In this document: in pieces, positions 6,266 through 6,401 of the stretch
How positions within the stretch are numbered: the first letter of the stretch is position 1
How the letters are laid out: every line of letters starts with the position of its first letter
Assembly (NCBI GenBank): GCA_937916365.1
Contig: CALFSY010000226.1
Location: forward strand, 1-6,401
Source: an uncultured Jannaschia sp.
GTDB lineage: Bacteria > Pseudomonadota > Alphaproteobacteria > Rhodobacterales > Rhodobacteraceae
DNA: 6,401 nt
Reading direction: 5' to 3'
Notes under the pieces: model-generated
What the model saw: the letters and a program-made list of their open reading frames with translations, nothing else
The model's database searches: none
Told to the model about the DNA's origin: nothing
Made by a program: the position numbers and the translations under genes

Positions 6266-6401
6266 ATGGACCTAAATTCAGATTTTTCTAAAAGAATCCT
6301 AATACATTCCATACAAAAGCCTTGGGAGGCGTCCCCAATGCCGGGCGTTGATCGCCGAATGCTTGATAGAATCGGGGAAGAAGTTGCGCGCGCAACAACG
6401 A
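6266..6401 (+). CDS. ChrR-type cupin domain protein (partial, C-terminus off the right edge)
   Basis: Only the first 45 residues are visible. They contain PWEASPMPGVDRRMLDRIG (19-37) and EEVARATT (38-45), which I recognise as the N-terminal part of the ChrR-like cupin family (typical form W..SPMPGV.RRMLDR.G.E.ARATS.VRY). The metal-binding His/Glu residues of the cupin barrel would lie beyond the edge. ChrR itself is a zinc anti-sigma factor with an N-terminal sigma-binding domain. That domain is absent here, since the cupin signature starts by residue 19, so this is probably a stand-alone cupin of about 110 residues and not an anti-sigma factor. GGAGG (6256-6260) lies 5 nt before the ATG, a strong site. 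Spacing to the amine oxidase (31 nt, same strand) suggests co-transcription. The first twenty codons are AT-rich, with CTA, AGA and ATA codons unlike the neighbouring genes. Confidence 0.82.
   Translation, partial: MDLNSDFSKRILIHSIQKPWEASPMPGVDRRMLDRIGEEVARATT

Overview
The window looks like a chromosomal segment of an alphaproteobacterium, probably Rhodobacterales-like. This rests on gene content and protein style: a succinylase-pathway dapD, a UMF1-type MFS transporter with the WAFDWASQPYN signature, a short YggT, a single-domain TerB-like protein and a ChrR-type cupin. GC content is moderate, somewhat above half by eye. The taxonomic call is an inference, because no rRNA or marker gene is present. 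The window is densely coded, with no gene-free stretch above about 200 bases. I see no mobile element, tRNA, rRNA or CRISPR array.

Left part (1-2940, all minus strand): an apparent operon transcribed as UMF1-family MFS transporter, then the murein endopeptidase MepA (2 nt after the transporter stop), then dapD (29 nt after mepA), which runs off the left edge. DapD lies on the route to meso-diaminopimelate. MepA cuts the D-Ala-mDAP crosslink, so two of the three genes concern the same peptidoglycan building block.

Middle part: a 135-nt divergent spacer separates the transporter from a plus-strand yggT (3076-3363). That gene ends with a terminator-like hairpin and T-tract inside its own last codons, only 7 nt from the convergent TerB-like gene (3371-3847, minus). 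Upstream of terB on the same strand is a PhzF-family gene (3927-4832). It is interrupted by one in-frame TAA at 4329-4331 while everything before and after it still reads as normal PhzF.

Right part (plus strand): a divergent spacer leads to a Tat-exported flavin amine oxidase (5014-6234), followed 31 nt later by the start of a ChrR-type cupin gene that runs off the right edge. The amine oxidase is the most striking object here. Its segments are in circularly permuted order: the block that normally ends such proteins (W..DP...GSYSYV through FFAGEA and TVHAAYESG) comes first, directly after the signal peptide. The Rossmann GxGxxG block that normally begins them follows it, and the protein ends where the missing C-terminal block would otherwise start.
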